From NCBI RefSeq assembly GCF_024733565.1, contig NZ_JANIOC010000002.1, positions 299,171-363,170 on the forward strand: a DNA stretch of 64,000 bases, in the 5' to 3' direction. Every line of letters starts with the position of its first letter. Position 1 is the first letter of the stretch. Positions 31,806 through 40,314 of this stretch are shown here, piece by piece. A model generated the notes under the pieces. The model was not told the DNA's origin, did not search any database, and worked only from the letters and a program-made list of their open reading frames with translations. This stretch comes from Rossellomorea sp. SC111. Lineage in GTDB: Bacteria; Bacillota; Bacilli; Bacillales; Bacillaceae_B. The position numbers and the translations under genes are program-made.

Positions 31806-32963
31806 TTAGTTCATCACCCATTTATCCTTCAAAAATAGAACTCTGCCAATGACAAAGATGATCACCATAATCACCAGATTGCTTCCTATCGTAATCGCGA
31901 TGTGCTGATAATCGACCACACCCATCAGCAATTCTTTGAATTGGCTGAATAGGTTCAATATCGGGATGGCAAAATGTTTAAAGGTAAGTTCATTTAGTCC
32001 GACATTTGTGATGAACATGCCCGGGAACGCTGCAAGCATCATGATTGGCGCACTATAGCTCCCTGCTTCTTTTACGGTTTTTCCTAAAATGCTTGTGATC
32101 ATCTGGAGTGAAGCGATAAACACGGCATACACAATGGTAAGCAACAAGGAGATCCCCACTATCACATAGACATTCTCACCAAAGGATACTGCATCTTTCA
32201 GGTTTTCTGTGAATAGCGTAATCTCAATGGCAAGGACAATGAGCGTGACAAGACCTGTAATGACACCTACGGAAGCAATGGTCAACCACTTGGAAAGCAT
32301 TAATGTGGATCGTTTCACAGGTGTCATGAGCAAAGCTTCCATTGTTTTCTTCTCTTTTTCACCTGCGAACAAGTCTGCAGCCGACGGTGAGGTTCCCACT
32401 CCTATGGATATGGCAAGGATTAAAGGAACAAGAAAGGATAACAGGAACATACTCCCCTCGTCATCAGACACTTCCTCCTGTGTGATGGTGAATGGCTGGA
32501 TGATGGAAAGGTCCGTCCCCTCAGCTCTCAACCTTTCTGACGTAACTTCTTTTTCAAAGGCGGTGAGGGCATTTGTAGTCGCATTCATGAGGTTGCTGGA
32601 GTTCTGGCTGAAGGAATCTCCGATTAAGGTGATATCCGCTTCTTTTCCATCATTGATATTTTGAATGAAATCATCGCTGACAATCATGGCAACAAGTGCC
32701 TCTCCCTCTTCTACGGCTTTCTTGGGATTGTCTGTTTTAACTAATTCAATGGTTTCATATCCTGAGAATATTTGAGAGATTTCCTTACTGACGTTGGAGT
32801 CCACTGCAAGGGCATACGTGTCACCTTCGTCATCGGAAACCATATTCTCATAGAAAAACACAAGTCCACTCATCATAAAAATCGGAAGAAAGACGGTCAA
32901 TAGAAGGGTTCTCCGGTCTCTGAAACTGTCTTTCAATTCTTTCAGGTAGATATTAAGAAGCAT
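31806..32963 (-). CDS. natB: ABC transporter permease, NatB-like
   Basis: About 385 aa; the ATG at 32963 is chosen because the ATG at 32972 has no spacing to GAGGGG. It is an ABC-2 type permease: TM1 (about 20-40, LLTVFLPIFMMSGLVFFYEN), a large extracytoplasmic loop, then five or six helices from about 180 including PLILAISIGVGTSPSAADLFAGEKEKKT. It matches NatB of the B. subtilis Na+ exporter NatAB. Its start overlaps the natA end by 11 bases. The divergent LytTR/histidine kinase pair strengthens the call. The drug/ion specificity is inferred. Confidence 0.8.
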   Translation of the reverse strand: MLLNIYLKELKDSFRDRRTLLLTVFLPIFMMSGLVFFYENMVSDDEGDTYALAVDSNVSKEISQIFSGYETIELVKTDNPKKAVEEGEALVAMIVSDDFIQNINDGKEADITLIGDSFSQNSSNLMNATTNALTAFEKEVTSERLRAEGTDLSIIQPFTITQEEVSDDEGSMFLLSFLVPLILAISIGVGTSPSAADLFAGEKEKKTMEALLMTPVKRSTLMLSKWLTIASVGVITGLVTLIVLAIEITLFTENLKDAVSFGENVYVIVGISLLLTIVYAVFIASLQMITSILGKTVKEAGSYSAPIMMLAAFPGMFITNVGLNELTFKHFAIPILNLFSQFKELLMGVVDYQHIAITIGSNLVIMVIIFVIGRVLFLKDKWVMN

Positions 32964-33705
32964 AGTGTTCATCCCCTCTCACCAATTTACTCATAAAGAT
33001 ATAATTTAGGTCCCTGCTCTTTTCAGTCTTATATAATTCTTCAATATCCCCTTGGTACACCAATTCTCCTTTATGCATCATGGCTACTTTGTCACATAGC
33101 ATGGAGACTTCTTCCATGATATGACTTGAGAAGAGGATAGTCTTTCCTTCTCTCTTCAACTGATGTACAAGCTGGCGAAACACATTTGAGGAAGTGATGT
33201 CGAGACCGGTCGTCGGTTCGTCAAAGAGAATGATTTCCGGATTATGAATCAGGGTTCGTGCGATGGCGACCTTCTGACGCATCCCTTTAGAAAATCCGCC
33301 TACCCTTCGATCAAGATAATCTCTCATCCCGAACATTCTCGATAAGTCATCGATCCTCACCTTCGTTTCGTGTTTGCTTAACCCGTACAATCGAGCGAAG
33401 TATTGAAGATTTTCCCTTGCAGATAGTCGGTCATACAAACCGGTCTCCCCTCCAAATAAAACGCCGATCTTTGTTTTGATTTCATTAGGTTCCTTTAAGG
33501 TATCGTGACCGGCAACTTCTATGGAACCCTCGGTAGGTGTCAAGAGAGTTGCAATCGTCCTTAGAAGCGTCGTCTTTCCGGCACCATTTTCTCCTAACAG
33601 CCCGACCACTTCCCCTTTTTGTACCGACAGAGAGACATGTTTTAAAGCTGAGACATATTTCTTCTTATCTTTAAACTGTTTCGAAACTTCATTTACTTTG
33701 ATCAA
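32953..33705 (-). CDS. natA: ABC transporter ATP-binding protein, NatA-like
   Basis: About 250 aa from a TTG at 33705 (LIKVNEVSKQF is a typical ABC start), behind GGGGTGAGG. Walker A GENGAGKTT (about 33-41), signature GFSKGMRQKVAIARTL (about 137-152, an SKGxxQ variant typical of ABC-2 exporters), Walker B IILFDEPTTGLD and H-loop ILFSSHIMEE. It pairs with the downstream permease as a NatAB-type exporter. In B. subtilis natAB is activated by NatK-NatR; orthologues lie directly opposite. Confidence 0.85.
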   Translation of the reverse strand: MIKVNEVSKQFKDKKKYVSALKHVSLSVQKGEVVGLLGENGAGKTTLLRTIATLLTPTEGSIEVAGHDTLKEPNEIKTKIGVLFGGETGLYDRLSARENLQYFARLYGLSKHETKVRIDDLSRMFGMRDYLDRRVGGFSKGMRQKVAIARTLIHNPEIILFDEPTTGLDITSSNVFRQLVHQLKREGKTILFSSHIMEEVSMLCDKVAMMHKGELVYQGDIEELYKTEKSRDLNYIFMSKLVRGDEHYAS

Positions 33706-33770
33706 TTTCCTCACCCCATCTGACAATATTGTATTTTCATCTTACAAATATTTCGAATGAGAATCTTTAC

Positions 33771-33806
33771 TTTTGTCGCGAAAAGTCCGTTTCTTGTCGT
33801 GAAAAT
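33771..33806. promoter_or_regulatory. LytTR-type direct repeats (candidate NatR site)
   Basis: TTTTGTCGCGAAAAG (33771-33785) and TCTTGTCGTGAAAAT (33792-33806) repeat with a 21-bp step, two helical turns. That is how LytTR response regulators bind. The site is between natA and the divergent natR, about 60-100 bases before the natA start. Confidence 0.7.
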
Positions 33807-33870
33807 GCCAAATTCTTCTTTAAAGATGGTAAAATGAAGGAGAACTTCAAAAGATGCGAGGGGAATGGAA

Positions 33871-34569
33871 ATGAAGATTGGTCTGGTAGACGATCGAATG
33901 ATTGACTTAGATAAATTGAACGGCATCGTTTCCCGTGCACAGAATGTGGAGATCGTCTTTTCCACCACCTCCGCCGAGGAAGCCTATGACCAAATCAAGA
34001 AAGAAACCATTGATGTATTGATTGCCGATATTGAAATGCCCCACCTATCAGGTTATGAATTGGCAGATATTATACACTCACACGCACTGAACATATCGGT
34101 GATTTTCGTAACGGCAAATAGTGGATATGCTGTCCACGCCTTTGAACTGAACGTCCACGACTATATTATGAAGCCTTATACAAATGACCGCCTGATGAAA
34201 TCAATCGATCGCCTCATGGAAAAATCGAGATCGGCTGAGTTGAAAGGACGGCTTTATTTAAAGCAAAAAAATGACATACATATTGTTCAGAAGAAAGATA
34301 TCGTCTTCATTGAGAGATCTGGCAGGTCAACGACGATTTACACTAAAGAAGAGAGCATCAAGACCTACCTGACCTTGAATGAGTTGGAAGGAGAATTGCG
34401 TGAAAGGGATTTCATCCGTTCCCATCGCTCCTTTATCATCAATATACACTATGTAAAGAATTTCTCTCTCTATGCGAAGAATTCATATGTGATTACATTT
34501 GAAGGAATAGAGGCACAGGCGATGATCACAAAGGAGAAAGTAGAGTATTTGCAACAACATTATTTCTAA
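33871..34569 (+). CDS. natR: LytTR response regulator, NatR-like
   Basis: About 232 aa from the ATG at 33871 (GAGGGG upstream). Receiver domain about 1-118 with the phospho-acceptor Asp in IADIEMPHLSG, FVTANSGYAV and the KPYTNDRLMK lysine. The C-terminal LytTR domain (about 130-232) has LYLKQKNDIHIVQKKDIVFIERSGRSTTIYT (outline) and RSHRSFIINIHYVKNF, the binding-helix signature. It is divergent from natAB and followed by a sensor kinase 15 bases away. Confidence 0.88.
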   Translation: MKIGLVDDRMIDLDKLNGIVSRAQNVEIVFSTTSAEEAYDQIKKETIDVLIADIEMPHLSGYELADIIHSHALNISVIFVTANSGYAVHAFELNVHDYIMKPYTNDRLMKSIDRLMEKSRSAELKGRLYLKQKNDIHIVQKKDIVFIERSGRSTTIYTKEESIKTYLTLNELEGELRERDFIRSHRSFIINIHYVKNFSLYAKNSYVITFEGIEAQAMITKEKVEYLQQHYF

Positions 34570-34584
34570 AAGGTGGAGCCCGTT

Positions 34585-35562
34585 GTGAAACAAATGAAGA
34601 TCTATTGGTTAATACTATCCTTAATTGGATTTGTACATATACATGCACTAGTAACGAACCTGCCGTGGCATCTGCCCTATTATTTTATTTATCCAGCAGT
34701 CTTTTTCGTTACTTATCTGTATTATAGAAAGACGAAAATACACACTTTCAGATTTGATCAGAAATGGAGTAACCTGCTTTCCCTTGTTCAACTATTCTTG
34801 TTACTTCCATATTTGATCATTCAAACACCATGGTTATCAGCGTGCTTTTTTATTACCTTCATCGGAATCGAGTGGATCCGTTGGGAAGTCTCCACCAAGA
34901 TTAAGGTGCTTCAGAAAAATTATGAGCAGCTCGAGATTGATCAGATACATTTATCGGAAACATTTAGAGTTGTACGAAGTGAACGGCATGATTTTCTCAA
35001 ACATATTTCTTCGATTCACTATATGCTTGAACATCACCACCACGAAGAAGCAGCTGCCTATTTAGACGATTTGGTGGACGGATATGAAGAAACCAACCTT
35101 TCGATTAAAGGGGAACGTGGAAGTGTGGCCGGAATTCTCCACCAGATGTATAACCGAGGAAAGTCTTGCGGGGTGACGATGATCTATGATGTGGATATGC
35201 CCCTTTCAACACTGCCCCTGCCAGATAGGAAGATTGTGACTCTTCTTGGGAATCTGTTGTCCAACAGTATAGAGGCTTCCACCGAATGGCTTGAACATAA
35301 CGGTAATCAAGCAACCATAAGCCTTCAGTTTTATAAACGAAGCGGCCTTTATATGCTGATTTGCAAGAACCCTTCCCTCCCGATAGCACCACAGATCCTT
35401 GATGAGCTATATCAAAGCCATGGACATACGACAAAGAAAGGCCACGAAGGTCTCGGAACAAAAATCATTCAAGAAACCGTCAAAGAATACAATGGTTTTC
35501 TGGATTTTGTTTATAAGGAAGAAGAATTCACGGTGAAAATTAAAATTCCGGCGATTCATTAG
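34585..35562 (+). CDS. natK: Sensor histidine kinase (GHKL), NatK-like
   Basis: About 325 aa from a GTG at 34585 behind AGGTGGAG. Four to five membrane helices fill the N terminus (about 5-115). The phospho-acceptor His is in SERHDFLKHISSIHYMLEHHHHEE (about 135-158, HDFLKH), typical of LytS/AgrC-like HPK10 kinases. The GHKL ATPase domain shows LLGNLLSNSIEAS (N box) and GHEGLGTKIIQETVKEYNG (G box). It forms a two-component system with the natR gene and probably senses a condition requiring NatAB. Confidence 0.86.
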   Translation: MKQMKIYWLILSLIGFVHIHALVTNLPWHLPYYFIYPAVFFVTYLYYRKTKIHTFRFDQKWSNLLSLVQLFLLLPYLIIQTPWLSACFFITFIGIEWIRWEVSTKIKVLQKNYEQLEIDQIHLSETFRVVRSERHDFLKHISSIHYMLEHHHHEEAAAYLDDLVDGYEETNLSIKGERGSVAGILHQMYNRGKSCGVTMIYDVDMPLSTLPLPDRKIVTLLGNLLSNSIEASTEWLEHNGNQATISLQFYKRSGLYMLICKNPSLPIAPQILDELYQSHGHTTKKGHEGLGTKIIQETVKEYNGFLDFVYKEEEFTVKIKIPAIH

Positions 35563-35713
35563 GGAGATTCAATTGAACATTAAAAATGGTTGAGAAAATT
35601 GTGTCATTTCACCCCATGAGCTTACTTTATTTCCGAATTACAACACATCCGTACGTTTTAGCAATGAAGTTCCAGGGAATATCCTTTTGTATGAATCGAG
35701 AGGAGGAACCTCA

Positions 35714-35833
35714 ATGAGTGGAGCATCCGGAGCTGTATTGTTTATAATTATTCCTCTATTAATTATTGCGGTCATTATTGGAATAACCATTGGTTACTTT
35801 AGAAAAAAAGCGAGAAAAAATAGAAATTTCTAG
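35714..35833 (+). CDS. Small membrane protein (39 aa)
   Basis: An ORF below the usual length cut: ATG 35714 to TAG 35833, with AGAGGAGGAACC as an excellent ribosome binding site. MSGASGAVLFIIIPLLIIAV leads into a GITIGYF membrane helix (about 8-28) and a basic RKKARKNRNF tail. A strong terminator follows 17 bases later. Not recognised; it may be a small membrane-associated regulator or toxin-like peptide, but there is no partner RNA evidence. Confidence 0.7.
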   Translation: MSGASGAVLFIIIPLLIIAVIIGITIGYFRKKARKNRNF

Positions 35834-35850
35834 GACTGGTTGTTTAATTG

Positions 35851-35885
35851 AAAAGAAGGCTCGGATGTTTGAGCCTTCTTTTCTG
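35851..35885 (+). terminator. Rho-independent terminator
   Basis: A perfect 12-bp stem (35851-35862 AAAAGAAGGCTC with 35871-35882), then a T run; 3' of the 39-aa ORF. The bases 35886-36029 show nothing clear. Confidence 0.9.
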
Positions 35886-36029
35886 TCTCACATCGAACTA
35901 AATTTAATAGACGTATATAGGATTATGACTTCATTACCATCCCGACGCCCTTGAAAATAACCAAAATAGGTGCATGTACCATTTTCGGTTCCCCCATTTC
36001 ATTTCTAACGAATCTCGCCATTTTTACGA

Positions 36030-37046
36030 TTATTGATAATATGCTCTGTATACTTCACCTATGAGTCCCTTTAGCTGATGAACTCCTGTGTCTGTATTCG
36101 TCATGATGACCAGACCCGCTTCTTCATTAGGAAATGCAACCAACATACATTGAAAGCCAACTCCCCATCCGAGTGAGGAAACTTCTAACCCTTTCTCATG
36201 GGTATCCCGAAAAACGCCAAGACCCATCCACTCTTTTCCAAATTGAGGGACTACCAACTCTTTAGCACTATTTTTAGAGAATTGATTACTTTCTCCTTTG
36301 TATGCTTTCATCAATTCAATAACCAAAAGAGCCACATCTGTTGGGGTCGTCCATAATCCCGAAGCTGCAGGAAAGGGGTAAATTGGATATTTTTCTTTTA
36401 CCAATCCACCACCCTTGGTATGACCGCATGAGAACTGATCTTTGGATGGTGGCAGCTGAAAAGTACTATTATTTAATTGTAGGGGCATAAATAAATATTC
36501 TTCCATTACTTCTTCAAATGGTTTCCCCATTACATCCTCTATCACAAGCTGGATGACGCAGAAGCCGGCGTCGGAATAGGAAAATTTGCTCCCAGGCTTA
36601 TATTTCACCTCTATTGGAATATTACAATACGGCGTTTTGCCTTCTAATATTTCTATTATGGAAGGAGTTTCAAACATAGGTATGAGTTCATGAAATGAGC
36701 CTTCGGGATCCACAATCCCTGAATGGTGACTGAGTAAATGCCTCAACGTTATGAATCCGAAAGAATTCATCGGAACTTTCCAAGAAGACAGATACTCGTT
36801 AATATTCCTATCTATATCCAGAATCCCCTGTTCGGATAGAGTCATCACTAACATGGAGGTAAAATACTTACTGATTGAACATGCATGAAAGATTGATTCA
36901 TGGTCCACTCGTCTATTTGTTCCTATCTCAAGGATACCAAAACAGTCGGTTTTACTTATGCAGTCTCCTTCAATTGTAGCCATGCTGACTCCGACTACTT
37001 GGTAATCTTTCAATTTTTCATCAAAGGTGATCGTTTGTGGTTTCAT
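36030..37046 (-). CDS. Serine hydrolase, class C beta-lactamase/PBP-like fold
   Basis: About 338 aa from the ATG at 37046 (GGGGG upstream), a start inside the end of the GNAT gene. Motifs: SISK (about residue 54, SxxK nucleophile in FHACSISKYFTSML), YSDA (a YxN variant, about 151-154) and HTKGGG (KTG-like, about 203). It has no signal peptide, so it is cytosolic and unlikely to be a secreted resistance enzyme. It is more like an esterase or D-aminopeptidase. It is translationally coupled to the GNAT gene by a 26-base overlap. Confidence 0.82.
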   Translation of the reverse strand: MKPQTITFDEKLKDYQVVGVSMATIEGDCISKTDCFGILEIGTNRRVDHESIFHACSISKYFTSMLVMTLSEQGILDIDRNINEYLSSWKVPMNSFGFITLRHLLSHHSGIVDPEGSFHELIPMFETPSIIEILEGKTPYCNIPIEVKYKPGSKFSYSDAGFCVIQLVIEDVMGKPFEEVMEEYLFMPLQLNNSTFQLPPSKDQFSCGHTKGGGLVKEKYPIYPFPAASGLWTTPTDVALLVIELMKAYKGESNQFSKNSAKELVVPQFGKEWMGLGVFRDTHEKGLEVSSLGWGVGFQCMLVAFPNEEAGLVIMTNTDTGVHQLKGLIGEVYRAYYQ

Positions 37047-37632
37047 AGGATCCCCCACTATTTTCCCAATGAAGATTTTCCCTGAATATGATGGGAACAT
37101 CTTTTACTTTCCTCTTCCATATCATGTGATCGGAATCTTCACCCCAGTAATTTTTCAACCAATAATCGGGATCTCCCAATTTTCTTGTCCATACTGTTTG
37201 AGCGGTAGCATATCCACTATCCATGCAAAACTCTGCAATCCCCCGGTTTAGAAACGTAAGGAGCATTGTGTTCAAAAGAAGCGAACCAATCCCACGTCGT
37301 TGGTAACCGGGATGGACAAAGACCGTTCCTATCTCATATACATCCATTAGAGCGCCATTGGTTGTGCGATTAATCAATTCACTGGAATGACCGTATTCGA
37401 TGGTACCTACTATCGTTTGGCCATCTTTTGCTATTAAAAAATACCGTTCTGTCCCATTACTGTCATAGTCAGATTGTAAATAGGTACATTTGGTTTCTAT
37501 TTCATTCTTTAGATCTTCATGAAAGGAAGAAATCCCCTCTTTGGCAAAGGTATCTTGAATGACCGTACTAAAAAATTGGATAAGTTCATTTTTATCCCTT
37601 GAGTTTGGTCTGCTAATTTCAATTCTATTCAT
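37021..37632 (-). CDS. GNAT family N-acetyltransferase
   Basis: A 203-aa protein with acetyl-CoA motif A VHPGYQRRGIGSLLLNTML (about 110-128; QRRGIG). The N-terminal half has IQDTFAKEGI and the C-terminal part is GYATAQTVWTRKLGDPDYWLKNYWGEDSDHMIW (outline), where motif B would be. The acceptor is unknown. The ATG follows CAGGGAG. Its 3' end overlaps the serine hydrolase start by 26 bases, so the pair is one operon. Confidence 0.88.
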   Translation of the reverse strand: MNRIEISRPNSRDKNELIQFFSTVIQDTFAKEGISSFHEDLKNEIETKCTYLQSDYDSNGTERYFLIAKDGQTIVGTIEYGHSSELINRTTNGALMDVYEIGTVFVHPGYQRRGIGSLLLNTMLLTFLNRGIAEFCMDSGYATAQTVWTRKLGDPDYWLKNYWGEDSDHMIWKRKVKDVPIIFRENLHWENSGGSYETTNDHL

Positions 37633-37698
37633 TGTCTTACACTCCCTGAATTAGGCTATCACATCACTGAAAGACCTGACTAAATCACAACAACTTCA

Positions 37699-38220
37699 TC
37701 AAAAATTATTCTTATCAGAGAGTATTCTTCTGATCAGCCGGATTTGTCCCCTGTGATTAATCTCATCCTCGAATACATGAAACCAGATGAAATAATGGTT
37801 GGAAGGCTGATTGTCCCATAATCTGCTTTCAAAGAGCCATTCATCATTACGTTCGGAAAACTCCTGGAATGTTTTCTTTCTGACCTCATCAAGTTTTGTC
37901 AGATAAAATTCTAAAGGATTCCCATTTATATTCTTCCGGCCATCTTCTCCAAGGCTATAGGCCGCGCCCCATTCAGTCATTTCCTGTTCGTTTGGCCTTC
38001 TCTCATCAAATAGTTCTATTTGAAACCCTTTTTCTACCGCCGCCATGTGTAGCAGTAGAGCCCCAATACTGTTAGCACCTTCACACGGTAAAAAATCCAG
38101 TTCAGAAGGGGTTAATCCTCTCACACTGTCCAATGTCGTTTTTCTGGCATAGTCCATCTGGGAGACGAGGTAACTGAATTGCGGACTATACCCTTTTTTT
38201 GTTTCTATTTTATATTCCAT
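37699..38220 (-). CDS. DinB family protein
   Basis: A 173-aa four-helix protein with the metal-binding His triad of the DinB/YfiT fold: LLLHMAAVEKGFQ (about residue 56-68) and FHVFEDEINHRGQIRLIRR (about 145-163) with two His. It starts at an ATG with AAGGTGAG upstream. DinB-like proteins include damage-inducible and thiol-transferase enzymes (e.g. bacillithiol S-transferases), so this could be such a transferase; no direct evidence decides. Confidence 0.85.
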   Translation of the reverse strand: MEYKIETKKGYSPQFSYLVSQMDYARKTTLDSVRGLTPSELDFLPCEGANSIGALLLHMAAVEKGFQIELFDERRPNEQEMTEWGAAYSLGEDGRKNINGNPLEFYLTKLDEVRKKTFQEFSERNDEWLFESRLWDNQPSNHYFIWFHVFEDEINHRGQIRLIRRILSDKNNF

Positions 38221-38248
38221 AGATTATCTCACCTTATAGTCATCTTTA

Positions 38249-39373
38249 TTAAACAACGGGAATCGAACCACGTTGTTTAACTGGGAGGACGTCTTTAGGT
38301 ACCCATCCCTCTTCCCCATTTTTCTTGATTAAGTCATATCCTGAGCAACTACTGTCTACAACAGATATGATATCTCCAATATCTACAGAGATCTGTGCAC
38401 ATGAAAGATCCGTTTTTGCCGAATAAGTTCCCTTTTCACTTTGATGGATATACTCATTTTTAACATATAATAGATCATTGGTCCCGACTTGTTTGCACAG
38501 TGTAAAGTGCTCAGATGGTTGAAGGGGCATCAATTCATAGTTTGGGTAGGAAATGGATCCCGACATGATTGGGTCTGATAAGTAGCCCTTCACCACTTCA
38601 CATGTTAGGTGATGATCTGTATACGTATGGGAAAAGGTGTCCCCGTTCGTTGTTCTATGTATGATAAATGCGTTTAACTGACCTGTCGATTTAATGACAT
38701 TCCCTCCATCAATGGAGATGATTTTCTTATCTTCACTTACAATCGGATTATTGGAAGGAATGTCACAGAAATAATTGACGACCGGCCAGTGCCCGACAAT
38801 CACATATTTCCCTGTTCGATGTGATTTTTCCAGGAATGCAGGCATCGTGATCGCAGACATTCGATCCGTTTCTCTCCAATCCTCACAATCATCAAGACCT
38901 GCGTGAACGAAAATATAGTCGTCTGTTTCGATTGCAGTTGGCAACTCCATCAGCCATTGGATTTCATGGGAGAAATGTTGAGTGAGGATATCTTTCACCT
39001 CCTGGACCGTAGTATCTTCATTTAGTTCAAACCTTACTTCATCAAGCCACTCTTTCAATATAGAATGTTTTCTTGAACTGATGTAGTTCATCAATTTAGG
39101 ATTCTCTTTAAGAAGATCTTCTACCACAGTGTCGCAATTCCCCTCCGTTACATAGACGTTCGTATTCCTCTTTGATAAATCCATGATATATCGGACAGTC
39201 CCTTTACTATTACTGCCTTTTTCACAGAGATCACCGTTAATGATTACATAATCCTCTGATCTAAGGTTCAAGTTATTTAATAGATTGGTAAATAGATTCA
39301 GTTCTCCATGAATGTCCGAGATTACTATGACTCTGCCTTGACTTGGTAAGTTCAGTCTTTTTATTTTCTTCAA
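38249..39373 (-). CDS. Metallophosphoesterase with C-terminal SH3-like domain
   Basis: 374 aa from a TTG at 39373 behind GGAAGGAG. Calcineurin-like catalytic motifs are all visible: VISDIHGELNLF (about 16-27; DxH), INGDLCEKG (about 44-52; GDxxxxG), TEGNCD (about 77-82; GNxD), FVHAGLDD (about 172-179) and VGHWPV (GHTP-like). Residues about 300-366 form a second domain with YSAKTDLSCAQISVDIGDII, a GEEGWVPKDVL end, like an SH3 domain (ALYDY ... GxVPxxYV). The first domain is like PrpE/PP2A-type phosphatases; the fusion is unusual. Confidence 0.82.
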   Translation of the reverse strand: MKKIKRLNLPSQGRVIVISDIHGELNLFTNLLNNLNLRSEDYVIINGDLCEKGSNSKGTVRYIMDLSKRNTNVYVTEGNCDTVVEDLLKENPKLMNYISSRKHSILKEWLDEVRFELNEDTTVQEVKDILTQHFSHEIQWLMELPTAIETDDYIFVHAGLDDCEDWRETDRMSAITMPAFLEKSHRTGKYVIVGHWPVVNYFCDIPSNNPIVSEDKKIISIDGGNVIKSTGQLNAFIIHRTTNGDTFSHTYTDHHLTCEVVKGYLSDPIMSGSISYPNYELMPLQPSEHFTLCKQVGTNDLLYVKNEYIHQSEKGTYSAKTDLSCAQISVDIGDIISVVDSSCSGYDLIKKNGEEGWVPKDVLPVKQRGSIPVV

Positions 39374-39409
39374 TGGGGACTCCTTCCTCGAGCAATGGTC
39401 ACATCGCTC

Positions 39410-39814
39410 TTACTCATTGGGGCTGTAAATTCGACTTTCTAACACGTATTCCAATAATTCCTCTGTACTCCCCGAACACTTTTCCACCTCAGGTAAGTGG
39501 TAAAATGTAGTTGTGTTAGCGAAATCATGTACTTCTCCATTTGGAGAATACAATATGATCCGTTTACCAAGTCCCAGGGCTATTCCCAGTTCGACGTGAC
39601 TCCCTTTTCCACCAGGGAGTATGATGATGACGACATTTGAATCAGTGATGGCATCTTTTTCATTCTGTCCGATATGCTGAAGGTCTTTCACTGTTGCTGG
39701 GCGTTCATTCCTGGTCCAATCATATGTTTGGATAAAGCCTTTTTGTTCTAGCCGATCACTAACATATCGAACAAGGTCCTTATTTGCAAAGCTTGAGCCA
39801 ATGTAAAACTTCAT
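39410..39814 (-). CDS. Nucleoside 2-deoxyribosyltransferase-like protein
   Basis: 134 aa from the ATG at 39814 behind GAGGGTG. MKFYIGSSFANKDLVRYVSD, YDWTRNE and the catalytic-Glu motif GSHVELGIALGLGKRIILYSP (about 76-95; outline) are the signature of the small nucleoside deoxyribosyltransferase/MazG-like sanitation family (N-deoxyribosyltransferase, RCL/DUF4406). It could cleave N-glycosidic bonds of (deoxy)nucleotides. It lies 37 bases from the phosphoesterase and in the same direction. Confidence 0.8.
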   Translation of the reverse strand: MKFYIGSSFANKDLVRYVSDRLEQKGFIQTYDWTRNERPATVKDLQHIGQNEKDAITDSNVVIIILPGGKGSHVELGIALGLGKRIILYSPNGEVHDFANTTTFYHLPEVEKCSGSTEELLEYVLESRIYSPNE

Positions 39815-39840
39815 CTTTAACACCCTCTTTTTATTGAAAA

Positions 39841-40125
39841 CTATTTTCGAAACAATTTACGCTGCTTCATGTAATCAATTGCCTTCGTCTTGTTTTTTTT
39901 ATTTGCCAGATAGGCAGCTTCATTCATTTCCTGAAGATAGGTCGTAAGCCTTTCTTCAGCAAGAGTACCTTCTATGATCGCTTTTTTCACGGCACAGTTC
40001 TGCTCAGTATCGTGAGTACAGTTCTTGAATTTGCAATCGCCTGCAAGGTTCAAGATGTCTTCAAACGTGTCGGGAGTATTCTTTTCGGGATTCAAGATTT
40101 CGTTCAATTTTCGGTTGGTTTTCAT
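39841..40125 (-). CDS. Orphan RsgA C-terminal zinc domain protein
   Basis: A 94-aa protein matching only the C-terminal zinc-binding module of the ribosome GTPase RsgA/YloQ: FEDILNLAGDCKFKNCTHDTEQNCAVKKAI (about 21-50; CxxxxCxHxxxxxC ligands), then a GTLAEERLTTYLQEMNEAAYL helix and a basic tail. The GTPase and OB domains are absent. An intact ATG and AAAGGAG ribosome binding site argue for a functional stand-alone module rather than a decaying pseudogene. It may bind 30S or RNA. It lies 26 bases from the deoxyribosyltransferase-like gene. Confidence 0.8.
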   Translation of the reverse strand: MKTNRKLNEILNPEKNTPDTFEDILNLAGDCKFKNCTHDTEQNCAVKKAIIEGTLAEERLTTYLQEMNEAAYLANKKNKTKAIDYMKQRKLFRK

Positions 40126-40314
40126 TAGGACTCCTTTCAGTTATCCTCTATTTTGAAATACCCACTTAATGATATAATTCCAATTATTCCAAATTATCTT
40201 ATAAAATACAATCCTATTCTATCTAATATCGAGGCAAACCCTAATAAGGTTTGAAAACCTACTACTCCTACGCCGAACGAGTTTTATACAGTAAGGTTCC
40301 TTCTACTAAGAGCC

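Noticed and set aside
32509..32524. GAGGGGACGGACCTT inside the natB coding region resembles the arm of the dispersed repeat
   Set aside because: It has one extra base, is in frame in the extracytoplasmic loop (AEGTDLS) and has no inverted partner nearby, so it is best explained by chance.
32209..32664. Plus-strand open frame opposite natB
   Set aside because: It is antisense to a clear ABC permease, without start signals.
36030..37046. Beta-lactam resistance enzyme
   Set aside because: The serine hydrolase has no signal peptide and a YSD rather than YxN motif, so secreted beta-lactamase activity is unlikely.
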